A DNA stretch of 42,683 nt from assembly GCA_029981855.1 (NCBI GenBank), contig JARRCS010000020.1, positions 1 to 42,683 of the forward strand, given 5' to 3'. Position numbers and translations under genes: made by a program. The DNA comes from Halanaerobiales bacterium (GTDB lineage: Bacteria > Bacillota > Halanaerobiia > Halanaerobiales > DTU029). Of this stretch, positions 7,298 through 16,804 are shown one piece after another (the stretch's first letter is position 1; every line of letters begins with the position of its first letter). The notes below the pieces were generated by a model that saw nothing but the letters and a program-made list of their open reading frames with translations, was not told where the DNA came from and ran no database searches.

Positions 7298-9394
7298 CTA
7301 ATTCCCGAGAAAGTACAGTAGGCTCATCATCGGATAGAAGAGAATTGTAGCTGCAGCCACCACCCCCGAATCATTAACAAACATTGTCACTACGCTTCCG
7401 GCCAGGGCGCCGTAAAAACCACCGGCCAGATAAGGCCTGGCTTCAAAAAACCTCTTTAAGCTGGCTACGGGATACCTGAAAAGAAAGATCAAATAGATAA
7501 TAAAGGCCAGTAAGACCCTGGTCCAGATTGTCCATCTTAATAGTTTTAGATTCATATTCAGCTTGCGGTAGATGATCCTTAAAATGCCCTGCCAGTCACC
7601 TCCGATAACCCTCCCTACAGCCTGGCCGATATGACTACTTGGCCCAAATACTGCCTTGAAGTCAAGATAGATAATCAGGATTAATAATAGAAATGAAAAA
7701 AGGAATACCTTGATTTTCCCCTGTTTCTTTTCCAGATAGAGATAGCTTATCCCACCGGCAAAAAGAATAGTAATGGTTCCACCGAAATTGGCCCCGAGAC
7801 TGGAAGAACCAATAAAATAAGTGATCATTAGAAATATAGGTATGATAAACCACCGCCAGGATTTAAGAATAGATTCTTTCTTGTCCCTCACTAACTCCAG
7901 CAACCCGGTTAAGGTAATCAATACACTACCAATAAAGAGCCCCATATATTCATTTCCCAGTCCATAGTAACGGGCCCCGATGATTGAAGAATAACCGAGC
8001 AGAGAATCGGCTAAAAGACGGTAACTGTTGACCAGGTCGAAGATAATCAACAGAATAAGGGTCAAGGTAATAAGCAGTACCCTGATTAACCTTGAGGATA
8101 TATAATTGACCAGAAGATTTAACTGAATCGTGGTTAATCCCACTAAGGCAGCCAGGAGATACCACAAAGAGGACAGACCTAGATTGGAAATAAATAAATA
8201 ATTTACCGGAATTAAAAATAGTGCTAATAATAGGTATTCAAATAGTTTCTGAATTATGATTATTGAGCCTAATTTCTTCCAGAGTAGTTTGACTATCGCT
8301 ATGATCAGGATAAAGAGCTGTATCAGGATAAATCCTTTGACAAATAAAGGCCTCAGGTTATTAATCAGGCTGATCTTATCATTGAGCCGCTGGAGATCTC
8401 TCCAGGTAACTTCTTCTCTAATAAAGCCGGCCGTTTTACCTACCGGCTTAACCCCCCTTACTCCCACCGCCTTCAGCAGGGTAGGTAGTAGATCGGAGAT
8501 AGTTATAATTCCCCTTCTTCTGGTGGACGGAGATGTCAGCCAGCCATGTTCATATCCCCTACCGGAAAATAAAACCCAGCTCAGTCTTTTGCCCTCTAAC
8601 CGAGCCTTAGGGGGTGGCGTGGGTACAATAATACCTATCTGGGTCCTGGATAGATCAAGCTCGTGAAGCAGAAAGCCAACGAAACGATCAATTCTCTCTA
8701 AGGCCTTTAGCTTTTCTGCGGTCAGCCTTTCACTACTTAATCTATCTGCATATTCCTCTATCCTGCTGAGATCACCGGTTTCGATAACTAAAATATCTAC
8801 AAATTCCCTAAATTCTAAAAGTTTACTTTTCATCATTTCCCAGTCCGTTTGGTAACCCCAGGGCCGGTCAACCCTCCTCAGGATAATCTGGCTAACCTCA
8901 GCAACGGGAACAAAACCTGCTTCATCCATGACCATCGTCACAATGATCCGGTTCTTCCCGGCAAGGGTATCGGTATTACCCAGAACACCGATTCTGATAT
9001 CATTCTCCCGGCAGATCTTACCAAGAAGGCCGGGCTGGGCCAGGTAATGGGTCTGCTGATTTAAGACTCTCAACTCCTCTATCTGTGGGTAAAGAACACC
9101 CTTATTTACTTTTTTAGTTGTATGTATATTTTTACTTCCCTGGCAACGATTTCCTGCACCGGCAGATAAATAGGTGCTTTCAGGTTGAACATGGTCTGCT
9201 GTCCGGACATTCATCAAACTGAAAGCACCTGTCTTTTGTAAATAATCAATATTTGGTGTTTCAGCGGCAATAATTTCCTCCAGACTGACCTGGTCAATAA
9301 CCAGCCAGACCAGATCGGGTAAATTGCCGGCCAGTATACTCCCGGTAAAGAGGAAAATTATAAGTCCAGAGAAGAGAAGATATCTATTCCTCAC
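7298..9394 (-). CDS. Alkaline-phosphatase-like domain fused to polytopic membrane domain
   Basis: A 698-aa envelope protein. A signal-like hydrophobic N-terminus (about 1-22) precedes an extracytoplasmic alkaline-phosphatase-superfamily domain (about 27-335): LVWLVIDQVS, ETPNIDYLQKTGAFSLMN, PESTYLSAGAGNR, DILVIETGD and RRGIITISDLLPTLLKA follow the fold's order of metal-site strands. From about 350 to the C-terminus there are roughly nine or ten transmembrane segments, with YYGLGNEYMGLFIG. Such fusions suggest phosphoryl transfer to an envelope polymer or lipid, but the substrate is unknown and the nucleophile cannot be fixed with certainty. GTG start; lies 17 nt after ireB in the same transcript. 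Confidence 0.65.
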   Translation of the reverse strand: MRNRYLLFSGLIIFLFTGSILAGNLPDLVWLVIDQVSLEEIIAAETPNIDYLQKTGAFSLMNVRTADHVQPESTYLSAGAGNRCQGSKNIHTTKKVNKGVLYPQIEELRVLNQQTHYLAQPGLLGKICRENDIRIGVLGNTDTLAGKNRIIVTMVMDEAGFVPVAEVSQIILRRVDRPWGYQTDWEMMKSKLLEFREFVDILVIETGDLSRIEEYADRLSSERLTAEKLKALERIDRFVGFLLHELDLSRTQIGIIVPTPPPKARLEGKRLSWVLFSGRGYEHGWLTSPSTRRRGIITISDLLPTLLKAVGVRGVKPVGKTAGFIREEVTWRDLQRLNDKISLINNLRPLFVKGFILIQLFILIIAIVKLLWKKLGSIIIIQKLFEYLLLALFLIPVNYLFISNLGLSSLWYLLAALVGLTTIQLNLLVNYISSRLIRVLLITLTLILLIIFDLVNSYRLLADSLLGYSSIIGARYYGLGNEYMGLFIGSVLITLTGLLELVRDKKESILKSWRWFIIPIFLMITYFIGSSSLGANFGGTITILFAGGISYLYLEKKQGKIKVFLFSFLLLILIIYLDFKAVFGPSSHIGQAVGRVIGGDWQGILRIIYRKLNMNLKLLRWTIWTRVLLAFIIYLIFLFRYPVASLKRFFEARPYLAGGFYGALAGSVVTMFVNDSGVVAAATILFYPMMSLLYFLGN

Positions 9395-9411
9395 TCATTC
9401 TATCTTCCCTT

Positions 9412-9675
9412 CTATTCTTCTCCCAGGTAGTTTCTTAACAGCTCTTCGATAATTTCATCCCTGTCAATTGTTCTGATCATAGTCCTGGCATCTTTATAAC
9501 TGGTAATATAAGCAGGATCACCTGATAAGAGATAACCTACAATCTGATTAATCGGGTTATAACCCTTTTCTTCTAGAGCTCTATAAACCCTCTGCAGTAC
9601 ATAGCCTGTTTCACTAAGCTCTTCTTTATTCAGATTAAACCTCATGGTTTGATCATTGAGATTATCCTCAGGCAT
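9412..9675 (-). CDS. ireB: IreB family regulatory phosphoprotein
   Basis: An 87-aa UPF0297/IreB protein (YrzL in B. subtilis). In Enterococcus, IreB is a substrate of the PASTA-type Ser/Thr kinase IreK and affects cephalosporin tolerance. The family core is clear: [67 protein letters not shown]. The length is typical. It lies directly after alaS, as in most Firmicutes. The usual alaS-ireB-ruvX order is here stretched by the insertion of three envelope-related genes between ireB and ruvX. Confidence 0.95.
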   Translation of the reverse strand: MPEDNLNDQTMRFNLNKEELSETGYVLQRVYRALEEKGYNPINQIVGYLLSGDPAYITSYKDARTMIRTIDRDEIIEELLRNYLGEE

Positions 9676-9741
9676 ATAATCACATCCTTTTTTGTCTTCA
9701 ATAATACTATTCTTTATCTTTTTTGAAAATCCTGTATAAAT

Positions 9742-12372
9742 TTAATTATTGGCGATAATTTTTTTCGCCTCTGCCAGGGCCTCTCCGATTTTCTCTATCT
9801 TCTGTCCCCCGGCCTGGGCCATATCGGGGCGGCCTCCGCCCCCACCGCCGGTAATTTTTGCCACCCTGCCAATTATTTTTCCGGCATGATACCCTTTTTC
9901 AACCAGATCACGGGTAACTGAAGCAACAAAGATAACCTTATCCTGCAGATTTGAAGCCAGAATAATGATCCCGGAATCCATTTTTTCCTTTAACTGGTCG
10001 GATAGTCTGCGTAACGCCTCATTGTCCATACCTTTAAGTTCCGCCGTCAACAGGCGAACCCCGTTAATATCCTCAGTTTGATTCACTAAATCGGATAGTT
10101 TAGAGCTGGCCAGCCGGTCCTTAAGAGAGTTAATCTCCTTCTCCAGTTCCTTCTGCCGGTCAAGCAAGGTATTAATCCTGTCAATTAACTTGCCTGAGGT
10201 GGTCTTCAGGATTGCAGAAGCCTGATTTACTATCTGCCCCTGTTGATTAAGATATCTCAAAAGTCCGGTACCGGTAATCGCCTCAATCCTTCTGATACCG
10301 GCGGCAACACTACTCTCACTGATGATTTTAAAAAGGCCTATCTCACCGGTAGAATGAACATGGGTACCTCCACATAACTCCTTACTAAACTCGCCCATGG
10401 TTACTACCCGAACCTGATCACCGTATTTTTCCTCAAAGAGGGATAAAGCCCCCATATCCCTGGCCTTTTCTAAAGAGGTCTCAACGACCTCAACCGGTAG
10501 ATTATCCAAAATAACCTGATTAACCATCTCCTCAACCCTGGCAATCTCCTCCTCTGTTAAGGCCGAGAAATGATTAAAGTCAAAACGCAATCTATCAGCC
10601 GTTACCAGGGATCCGGACTGATTAACATGCTCCCCCAATACCTCCTTCAGTGCTCTGTGTAGCAAGTGGGTTGCCGAATGATTACGTGCCGTAGCCTTTC
10701 TGATATCGGGAAAAACCTTGGCCTCAAGGGTCTGGCCGGGCCTAAACTCACCCTCCTGCACCCTGACAAAATGAACCGATAGCTCGGCCTTCTTCCTGGT
10801 ATCATAAACCCGTGCCAGATTATTTCCATCCCTTAATAAACCTTTATCTCCAATCTGACCACCGCTTTCGGCATAGAAGGGGGTAACATCGAGAATTATC
10901 TCTCCCATTTCACCAGCTTTAAGGACATCGACCTCTTGACCTTCCTGTAAAAGGGCCATAATCCTGCCCTGATGGTCCAGACTTTCATAACCTATAAAAT
11001 CCGTCCTCTCAATCTCATCCTTTAAGTAGCTGTAAATCTTTTCATCTTCAGGACCACTGAAACCGATATCTTCCCGGGCCTGGCGGGCTCTCTCCCGCTG
11101 TTTTTCCATCTCTTTTTTAAAACCAGCCTCATCAACCTTAAATCCCTTTTCCTCCAGCACTTCCTTGGTTAAATCAAGGGGGAAGCCGTAGGTATCGTAC
11201 AATTTAAAGGCATCAGCTCCCGATAAAACGTCTTCCTTCTTCTCCTTAAGGCCGGCTACCATCTCATTTATAATTGACAGCCCCTGATCCAGGGTCTGTA
11301 AGAACCTCTCCTCCTCGGATTTAATAACGGTCTGAATATGTTCTTCCTTTTCCTGCAATTCGGGGTAGCCACCAGCCATAATTTTAGTTACTACCGGTAC
11401 CATTCTATATAAAAAGGGTTCCTGATAACCCAGCTGACCACCGTAACGGACTGCCCGGCGTAGAATGCGCCTGATAACATACCCCCGTCCCTCATTGGAA
11501 GGTAGAGCACCATCAAAGATAGCAAAGGTAATCCCTCTGATATGGTCAGCTATAACCCTGAAGGCTGTAACGGTTTCCTCATTCTTTCGGTATTCTATCC
11601 CGGTATCTTCGGCAATAAAATCGAGTAAGGGCTTAATTAGATCGGTCTCAAAGTTGGAATCGACCCCCTGCAGAATAGAGGCAACTCTCTCTAAACCCAT
11701 TCCGGTATCGATATTTTTATTGGGCAGTGGTAGGTATTCCCCATCTTCCGTCTTATCATACTGGGTAAAAACCAGATTCCAGATCTCCAGGAAGCGGTCC
11801 CCCTCTCCTCCGACTACATCCTCTTCACTGGTACCGTACTCTTCACCCCGGTCATAATGGATCTCAGAACAGGGACCGCAGGGACCGGTACCGATCTCCC
11901 AAAAATTACCCTTCTTCCCCATCCGTAGAATCCGCTCTTCAGGCAGACCAACCGTATTATGCCAGATATCAAAGGCCTCATCATCATCCTGATAGATGGT
12001 TATCCATAATCTCTCCTTTTCAAGTTTTAAAACCTCGGTAACAAACTCCCAGGCCCAGGTAATAGCCTCCTTTTTAAAGTAATCTCCGAAGGAGAAATTA
12101 CCCAGCATCTCAAAAAAGGTGTGGTGCCTATCGGTCTTACCGACATTCTCGATATCATTTGTCCTGATACACTTCTGGCTAGTGGCAATCCTCTTTCGGG
12201 GTGGGGTTTGACGCCCATCAAAATAGGGCTTAAATGGCGCCATTCCGGCATTAATCCATAATATACTCGGATCATCTTTTGGAATTAATGGTGCACTCGG
12301 TAAAATCAGGTGTCCCTTACTTGCAAAAAAATCTAGGTAAGCCTTCCTGAGCTCATCTCCTGTCATTGTCAT
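9742..12372 (-). CDS. alaS: Alanyl-tRNA synthetase
   Basis: An 876-aa class II synthetase charging tRNA-Ala. The catalytic core has SAPLIPKDDPSILWINAGMAPFKPYF (motif 1 region), RHHTFFEMLGNFSFGDYFK (motif 2) and GMGLERV (motif 3). The editing domain has the zinc-site motifs HSATHLLH and CGGTHVHSTGEIG. The C-terminal DHHA1 region ends GGGGGGRPDMAQAGG. The ATG at 12372 is preceded by AAGGGGGACTGGAA. It heads the operon with ireB. No T-box is visible; a plain promoter lies at 12470-12498. Confidence 0.98.
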   Translation of the reverse strand: MTMTGDELRKAYLDFFASKGHLILPSAPLIPKDDPSILWINAGMAPFKPYFDGRQTPPRKRIATSQKCIRTNDIENVGKTDRHHTFFEMLGNFSFGDYFKKEAITWAWEFVTEVLKLEKERLWITIYQDDDEAFDIWHNTVGLPEERILRMGKKGNFWEIGTGPCGPCSEIHYDRGEEYGTSEEDVVGGEGDRFLEIWNLVFTQYDKTEDGEYLPLPNKNIDTGMGLERVASILQGVDSNFETDLIKPLLDFIAEDTGIEYRKNEETVTAFRVIADHIRGITFAIFDGALPSNEGRGYVIRRILRRAVRYGGQLGYQEPFLYRMVPVVTKIMAGGYPELQEKEEHIQTVIKSEEERFLQTLDQGLSIINEMVAGLKEKKEDVLSGADAFKLYDTYGFPLDLTKEVLEEKGFKVDEAGFKKEMEKQRERARQAREDIGFSGPEDEKIYSYLKDEIERTDFIGYESLDHQGRIMALLQEGQEVDVLKAGEMGEIILDVTPFYAESGGQIGDKGLLRDGNNLARVYDTRKKAELSVHFVRVQEGEFRPGQTLEAKVFPDIRKATARNHSATHLLHRALKEVLGEHVNQSGSLVTADRLRFDFNHFSALTEEEIARVEEMVNQVILDNLPVEVVETSLEKARDMGALSLFEEKYGDQVRVVTMGEFSKELCGGTHVHSTGEIGLFKIISESSVAAGIRRIEAITGTGLLRYLNQQGQIVNQASAILKTTSGKLIDRINTLLDRQKELEKEINSLKDRLASSKLSDLVNQTEDINGVRLLTAELKGMDNEALRRLSDQLKEKMDSGIIILASNLQDKVIFVASVTRDLVEKGYHAGKIIGRVAKITGGGGGGRPDMAQAGGQKIEKIGEALAEAKKIIANN

Positions 12373-12469
12373 TTCCAGTCCCCCTTAAAATTATCTTGGC
12401 TCTCCATTAAATTTAATATTATGTAGGATTATCTTAAAACATTTCTATTAAATATAATATTTACTTAAA

Positions 12470-12498
12470 ATAATACTAGAAATCTTTAGATTTGTCAA
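12470..12498 (-). promoter_or_regulatory. Promoter of alaS operon
   Basis: TTGACA (12493-12498), 17 nt, TATTAT (12470-12475) on the minus strand. The ~90-nt leader to the alaS start is AT-rich and contains no T-box. Confidence 0.7.
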
Positions 12499-12506
12499 TT
12501 ATTCAG

Positions 12507-12539
12507 CTTTCACTGCACTTTCACTACGCTTTCACTACC
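12507..12539. repeat. Three 11-bp tandem repeats at a gene end
   Basis: Units CTTTCACTGCA, CTTTCACTACG and CTTTCACTACC follow one another exactly. The stop codon of the AI-2E family gene lies inside the last unit, just upstream of the alaS promoter. The tract could arise by slippage. Confidence 0.6.
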
Positions 12540-13566
12540 AGTTTAACTCCTGCCAGATAAATCTTACTATTACCTTAATACTCCCTGCCAGAGGGACTGC
12601 AAATATTAGTCCCCAGGTGCCGATTAGCTCTGCCCCCACCAGCAGGGCGAAAATAACTGTCAGGGGATGGAGGCCTACCTTTTCACTCATAATTTTCGGC
12701 CCAATAACACTGCTCTCTACCTGCTGAATAAATACATAGAGAATGATTACTCCCAGGGCCTTCAACGGTGATGACAAAAGGGCAATAAAAACTGCCGGAA
12801 TTCCCCCGATAATAGGTCCGATATAAGGTATCATATTGGTAATACCGGAAAAAATCCCCAGAATGAGAAAGAACCTCACTTTGAAGATAAACAGGCCGAT
12901 ACTGCTTAAAATGCCTACGATAATACTGACCCAGATCAGTCCCCTTAAATAACCGACAAAGATCTTATTAATCTCAATTCCCAGTTTAAGAACCAGCCTT
13001 CTCTTTTCTTTCGGTATATATCGTAAGAAATTCCTCTTTATCTTGTCCAGATCCTTTAAAAGATAATAGGTTATGATCGGAGCTATTAAGAGACTGAAGA
13101 CCACCGGTAGGGAATTTAGTATCATCTCGGTTAGATTTTGAATAAAACCAATAACTATCTCCTCAACTCTGATTAAGGCCTGATCAATAGCTTCCTTAAT
13201 AATTGCAGGCAGCTGGACCCGGCGGTATTCCTGACTAAGGAAATCAAAATATTCTTCAATAGAATTGGTGTATTTCGGGATCATAACTGTTAATCCTTCC
13301 AGTTCCTCTAAAAAGATCGGAAAGATGACAAAGGCAGTCAGGCAGATAAAAAAGAGAAACATAATTGTCAGGATATAGATTGCCCCCAACCGGGAAAAAT
13401 TCCTCTCCTTCAAAAAGCTAATTAAGGGGTAAAAGAGATAAGCCAGGATAATTCCAAAGATAAAGGGTAACAGAACCATTCTAATTTTAATTAAAAAATA
13501 AATTATGCCCCCTGCTATTAGGAGCATAATACCAATCTGGACCTCTTTTTTTCTGATACTGAACAA
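12535..13566 (-). CDS. AI-2E family transporter (PurR-type membrane permease)
   Basis: A 343-aa polytopic membrane protein of the AI-2E transporter family (YdiK/YrrI/TqsA group). It has paired N-terminal helices (17-31 and 33-60), a soluble segment with amphipathic helices (about 85-145), and the C-terminal cluster typical of the family, GITNMIPYIGPIIGGIPAVFIALL followed by PLTVIFALLVGAELIGTWGLIFAVPLAG. The substrate is uncertain: quorum signal export and cation/proton exchange have both been reported in the family. The TTG start at 13566 follows AGGGG. In B. subtilis yrrI likewise sits just before alaS, supporting orthology. Confidence 0.9.
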   Translation of the reverse strand: MFSIRKKEVQIGIMLLIAGGIIYFLIKIRMVLLPFIFGIILAYLFYPLISFLKERNFSRLGAIYILTIMFLFFICLTAFVIFPIFLEELEGLTVMIPKYTNSIEEYFDFLSQEYRRVQLPAIIKEAIDQALIRVEEIVIGFIQNLTEMILNSLPVVFSLLIAPIITYYLLKDLDKIKRNFLRYIPKEKRRLVLKLGIEINKIFVGYLRGLIWVSIIVGILSSIGLFIFKVRFFLILGIFSGITNMIPYIGPIIGGIPAVFIALLSSPLKALGVIILYVFIQQVESSVIGPKIMSEKVGLHPLTVIFALLVGAELIGTWGLIFAVPLAGSIKVIVRFIWQELNW

Positions 13567-13619
13567 TTTTCGACAACCCCTACTTAGTATTTTCTTCTCT
13601 TAGCCTTTTAAGGGTTTCT

Positions 13620-13664
13620 TAAATCCCCCTCTGTTGGTTATTATTCCCCAGAAAAGGGGATTTA
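13620..13664 (-). terminator. Long hairpin after yunB
   Basis: On the minus strand TAAATCCCC (13656-13664) and GGGGATTTA (13620-13628) form a perfect 9-bp stem around a ~27-nt loop; the yunB stop codon is its first base triplet. There is no clear T-run, so it is a weak terminator or mRNA-stabilising hairpin. Confidence 0.35.
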
Positions 13665-14309
13665 ATGTGCAAAATCTTTACTGATAATTCCTGAAAAATT
13701 TTCCCCGTCCAATCCTATGTAGACCCTGGGAACCCTGCCCAGAATAGTTACTTCGTTAACCGGAATATCGGCTTTAACATCGATTGTTTTCGTATGAAAG
13801 GGAACGATCAGTTTAAGCCGGGTAACAACCTTAAGATAAATCTTGTGCCTGGTCTGGTTTATCCCGGCGGTAGTAAAACTGTCCTTAATTTCAGGCGGCT
13901 GGATAAAACCTACCGGAATGATTTTTGCGGAAAGATCCGGTCCCAGGCCGGCTAAAAGCTCGATCCCCAAGATTTTAGCCAGAGGAACGGAAACTTCCAT
14001 TTTGCTGATCTCCTCTAATTTCCTCTGAATCCTTAAAGATATCTTTGAGGTGAAACTATTTATATACTTAATATTGGGTTGAACCAGAATGATCTCACCA
14101 TCCTGATTGTATTTGAACTCATACCGGACCAGATTACTACAATCGCTTATCTCTATCTCCTCATTAACTGCCTCATTAACCGCTTTATTGGCTATTCTAA
14201 CCGCTTCTACCTCAGCCAGACTAAAAAAGACCGGGGTTAAGGTGTTCTGGATAAAGAAAAAAATAATAGCTATAACCAGGATTATCGAAATAATAATCTT
14301 CCATCCCAA
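13662..14309 (-). CDS. yunB: Sporulation protein YunB
   Basis: A 215-aa membrane-anchored protein. One N-terminal transmembrane helix (about 3-22, IIISIILVIAIIFFFIQN) precedes an extracytoplasmic domain with the YunB pattern: KAVNEAVNEEI, GEIILVQPNIKYINSFTSKIS, ELLAGLGPDLSAKIIPVG and a C-terminal beta-rich region (YLKVVTRLKLIVPFHTKTIDVKADIPVNEVTILGRVP). YunB is mother-cell expressed and needed for proper spores in B. subtilis; its biochemical role is unknown. TTG start at 14309 with GGGGG upstream. Divergent from the penicillin-binding protein gene. Confidence 0.88.
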   Translation of the reverse strand: MGWKIIISIILVIAIIFFFIQNTLTPVFFSLAEVEAVRIANKAVNEAVNEEIEISDCSNLVRYEFKYNQDGEIILVQPNIKYINSFTSKISLRIQRKLEEISKMEVSVPLAKILGIELLAGLGPDLSAKIIPVGFIQPPEIKDSFTTAGINQTRHKIYLKVVTRLKLIVPFHTKTIDVKADIPVNEVTILGRVPRVYIGLDGENFSGIISKDFAH

Positions 14310-14382
14310 GAAAAATCGCCCCCTTTTACTATCATATGCAGCAAGGGAGTAAATGTGACTACTATGAATTTCAAAAGTTTTA

Positions 14383-14391
14383 TGTTATAAT
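14383..14391 (+). promoter_or_regulatory. Extended -10 promoter of the class A PBP gene
   Basis: TGTTATAAT is an extended -10 element 24 nt before the ATG. No good -35 box is seen 17 nt upstream (TATGAA at best). Confidence 0.5.
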
Positions 14392-14415
14392 AAAGATTAT
14401 TGAGGGGAGGTTACC

Positions 14416-16803
14416 ATGCTTAAAAAGAGACGACAGTTCATATTAGCAACAATAATCTTAATCATTGCTCTGGGGTTCGGGATGACCATCGGCGCCATCA
14501 CCTGGATAATTCAGAATACCCCCGATATCTCCAATTATAAGGGGACAAGTGAGGCTACATTAATATATAGTGCTGATGGACAACTCCTGACAAAATTATA
14601 TAAACAAAACAGGATCTACGTTCCCTTAGAACGGATTCCGGTAGATTTACAGAATGCAATTATAGCTATTGAGGATACTAATTTCTACGTTCATCATGGT
14701 ATAGATTTTTGGGGTATCGCCAGGGCCTTCATAACCAATATTATGAAGGGGCGCCTGGCTCAGGGCGCCAGTACTATTACCCAGCAATTAGCCCGAAACG
14801 CTCTGGAACTCGGCTTTGAAAAAACCTTTTACCGTAAGATCCAGGAGGCCTATCTCGCCCTCCAGTTTGAACGGCTCTATACCAAACCAGAGATTTTGGA
14901 GATGTATTTGAATGAAATCTACCTGGGTCATAGTGCTTACGGTGTGGAGACCGCTGCCCAGCAGTACTTTAACAAACATGTCTGGGAACTGGATTTAAGT
15001 GAATGTGCTCTGATTGCAGGCCTACCTAAGGCACCAAATTATTACTCTCCCTTTAATAATCTTGAAGCGGCTAGAACAAGGAGAAATGTTGTTTTAAACC
15101 GCATGTTAGAGTTGGGCTACATTACTGAAGAAGAGGCAACCAGGGCTAAAAATAAAGAGATTAAGATAGTACCTAATAAGCCTGATGAGAAGGAGTTTGC
15201 CCCCTACTTTATCCGTTATGTAAGGGATAAATTAATTGAACGCTTCGGTGCCCAGATGGTCTATAGCGGTGGCTTAAAGGTATACACCACCCTTGACCCC
15301 CAGATGCAGAAAAAGGCCGAAGTTGCTATTAAAAAAGCCCTGGAGGAGAAATATATTCCAACTGTAGAAAGGGAAAATACAGCAGACAAACTGCAGCCCC
15401 AGATGGCCTTAATTACAATAGAGCCCAGAAATGGTGCCATCAGGGCTATGGTTGGAGGTAGGGGCAATGACCAGTTCAACCGGGCCGTCCAGGCCGTTCG
15501 CCAGCCGGGCTCGGCCTTCAAACCTTTTGTGTATACTACGGCTATCAAAAAGGGTTATTCACCCGGTTCGGTCATCAATGATATGCCCATGCTAGCCAAG
15601 GAAAAAGAAGGTGAACCGTTAAAACTCTGGCCCAGAAACTTTCAGGATGAATACCGGGGTTATGTAACCTTAAGAACTGCCTTAAACCACTCCATCAATG
15701 TGGTTGCAGTGAAGCTGTTACAGCAGGTGGGGGTAAGTGATACCATTAAAACAGCTGAAGAGATGGGGATCACCACCTTCCAGCCCGCGGATAGAAACAG
15801 TGATCACCTCTCCCTGGCCCTGGGTGGGTTAAATAAGGGCGTTACCCCCCTGGAAATGGCATCTGCCTACGGTGTCTTTGCCAATCAGGGGATTTGGGTA
15901 GAACCGGTAGCAATTACCAGGGTTCTTGATAAGAGAAACCGGGTTATCTATGAGGCCCACCCGGAAAAAAGGATAGTCCTTTCAGAGGATGTAGCCTATC
16001 TGATGACAAATATGCTCCAGACTGTTATTAGCCATGGGACTGGCTGGAGGGCAGACCTTAAGAGACCTGTAGCCGGAAAAACCGGTACAACCAATAATTA
16101 CTCCGATGCCTGGTTCGTTGGCTTTACCCCTGACCTGGTTACAAGTGTCTGGATCGGAGAGGATAACCTCAACCCGATGGAGTATAACCAGAAGGATGAA
16201 AAGGGTAACTACCTCTTTCCTGAAAATGGGCGGGGTAGGACCATATCCAGTTCTGAAGCCGCCCACCTCTGGGGTGATTACATGCGCGAGGTAGTTAAGG
16301 AAATGCCGGTAACCCACTTTAAGGTTCCTGATAATATAGTCACCGTAGAGATAGACCCTGTTACCGGTCTTTTGCCGAATAGATTTACTCCCAGGACGGT
16401 AGAAGAGGTATTTAGAAAATCCAATCAGCCGACCGAGGTTGAGAACCTGCATGAGCCGATAGCAACCGTCAAAGTTGATAAGGAGAGCGGGCTTCTGGCC
16501 ACCGAAAACTGTCCTGAAGAAAATATCATAGAATACAATTATTTTACCGATAGCAAGATCAGGGTTGGACCGGGTACCTTTAGTTTCGGTCAGGAAAGCT
16601 CCGATACAGAGATAGAGGGCACCTATATCGTTGATACCGGTGAACCCATTCAGAAGATCGATCCCGAAACAGGGGTTCCGCAAAAAAGTAAAACCGGGCA
16701 GGTTCTCTATGAGAAAATACCTACCCGGAAGTGTACTCTCCACAAACCGGAGAGCAGTAATTTAATCGACAGCATCTGGGAACTGTTTAAGGATAACTTC
16801 TAA
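14416..16803 (+). CDS. Class A penicillin-binding protein (PBP1A family)
   Basis: A 795-aa bifunctional murein synthase. Membrane anchor at about 8-32. The glycosyltransferase 51 domain has IAIEDTNFYVHHGID with catalytic Glu86, QGASTITQQLARN and RKIQEAYLALQFER. The transpeptidase domain has SxxK GSAFKP with the acylated Ser366, SxN SINVV at 426 and KTGT at 555-558. It polymerises and cross-links peptidoglycan outside the inner membrane. The ATG follows GGGGAGG. It ends one base before the convergent mutS2 stop, with no terminator between them. The C-terminal ~120 residues after the transpeptidase domain have two Cys but no PASTA repeat. Confidence 0.96.
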   Translation: MLKKRRQFILATIILIIALGFGMTIGAITWIIQNTPDISNYKGTSEATLIYSADGQLLTKLYKQNRIYVPLERIPVDLQNAIIAIEDTNFYVHHGIDFWGIARAFITNIMKGRLAQGASTITQQLARNALELGFEKTFYRKIQEAYLALQFERLYTKPEILEMYLNEIYLGHSAYGVETAAQQYFNKHVWELDLSECALIAGLPKAPNYYSPFNNLEAARTRRNVVLNRMLELGYITEEEATRAKNKEIKIVPNKPDEKEFAPYFIRYVRDKLIERFGAQMVYSGGLKVYTTLDPQMQKKAEVAIKKALEEKYIPTVERENTADKLQPQMALITIEPRNGAIRAMVGGRGNDQFNRAVQAVRQPGSAFKPFVYTTAIKKGYSPGSVINDMPMLAKEKEGEPLKLWPRNFQDEYRGYVTLRTALNHSINVVAVKLLQQVGVSDTIKTAEEMGITTFQPADRNSDHLSLALGGLNKGVTPLEMASAYGVFANQGIWVEPVAITRVLDKRNRVIYEAHPEKRIVLSEDVAYLMTNMLQTVISHGTGWRADLKRPVAGKTGTTNNYSDAWFVGFTPDLVTSVWIGEDNLNPMEYNQKDEKGNYLFPENGRGRTISSSEAAHLWGDYMREVVKEMPVTHFKVPDNIVTVEIDPVTGLLPNRFTPRTVEEVFRKSNQPTEVENLHEPIATVKVDKESGLLATENCPEENIIEYNYFTDSKIRVGPGTFSFGQESSDTEIEGTYIVDTGEPIQKIDPETGVPQKSKTGQVLYEKIPTRKCTLHKPESSNLIDSIWELFKDNF

Positions 16804-16804
16804 A

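Noticed and set aside
8256-8666. 136-codon frame antisense to the phosphatase-like gene
   Set aside because: Shadow frame with no start signal or domain.
15982-16743. 253-codon antisense frame in the class A PBP gene
   Set aside because: Entirely inside a strongly conserved gene, with no ribosome binding site or recognisable domain.
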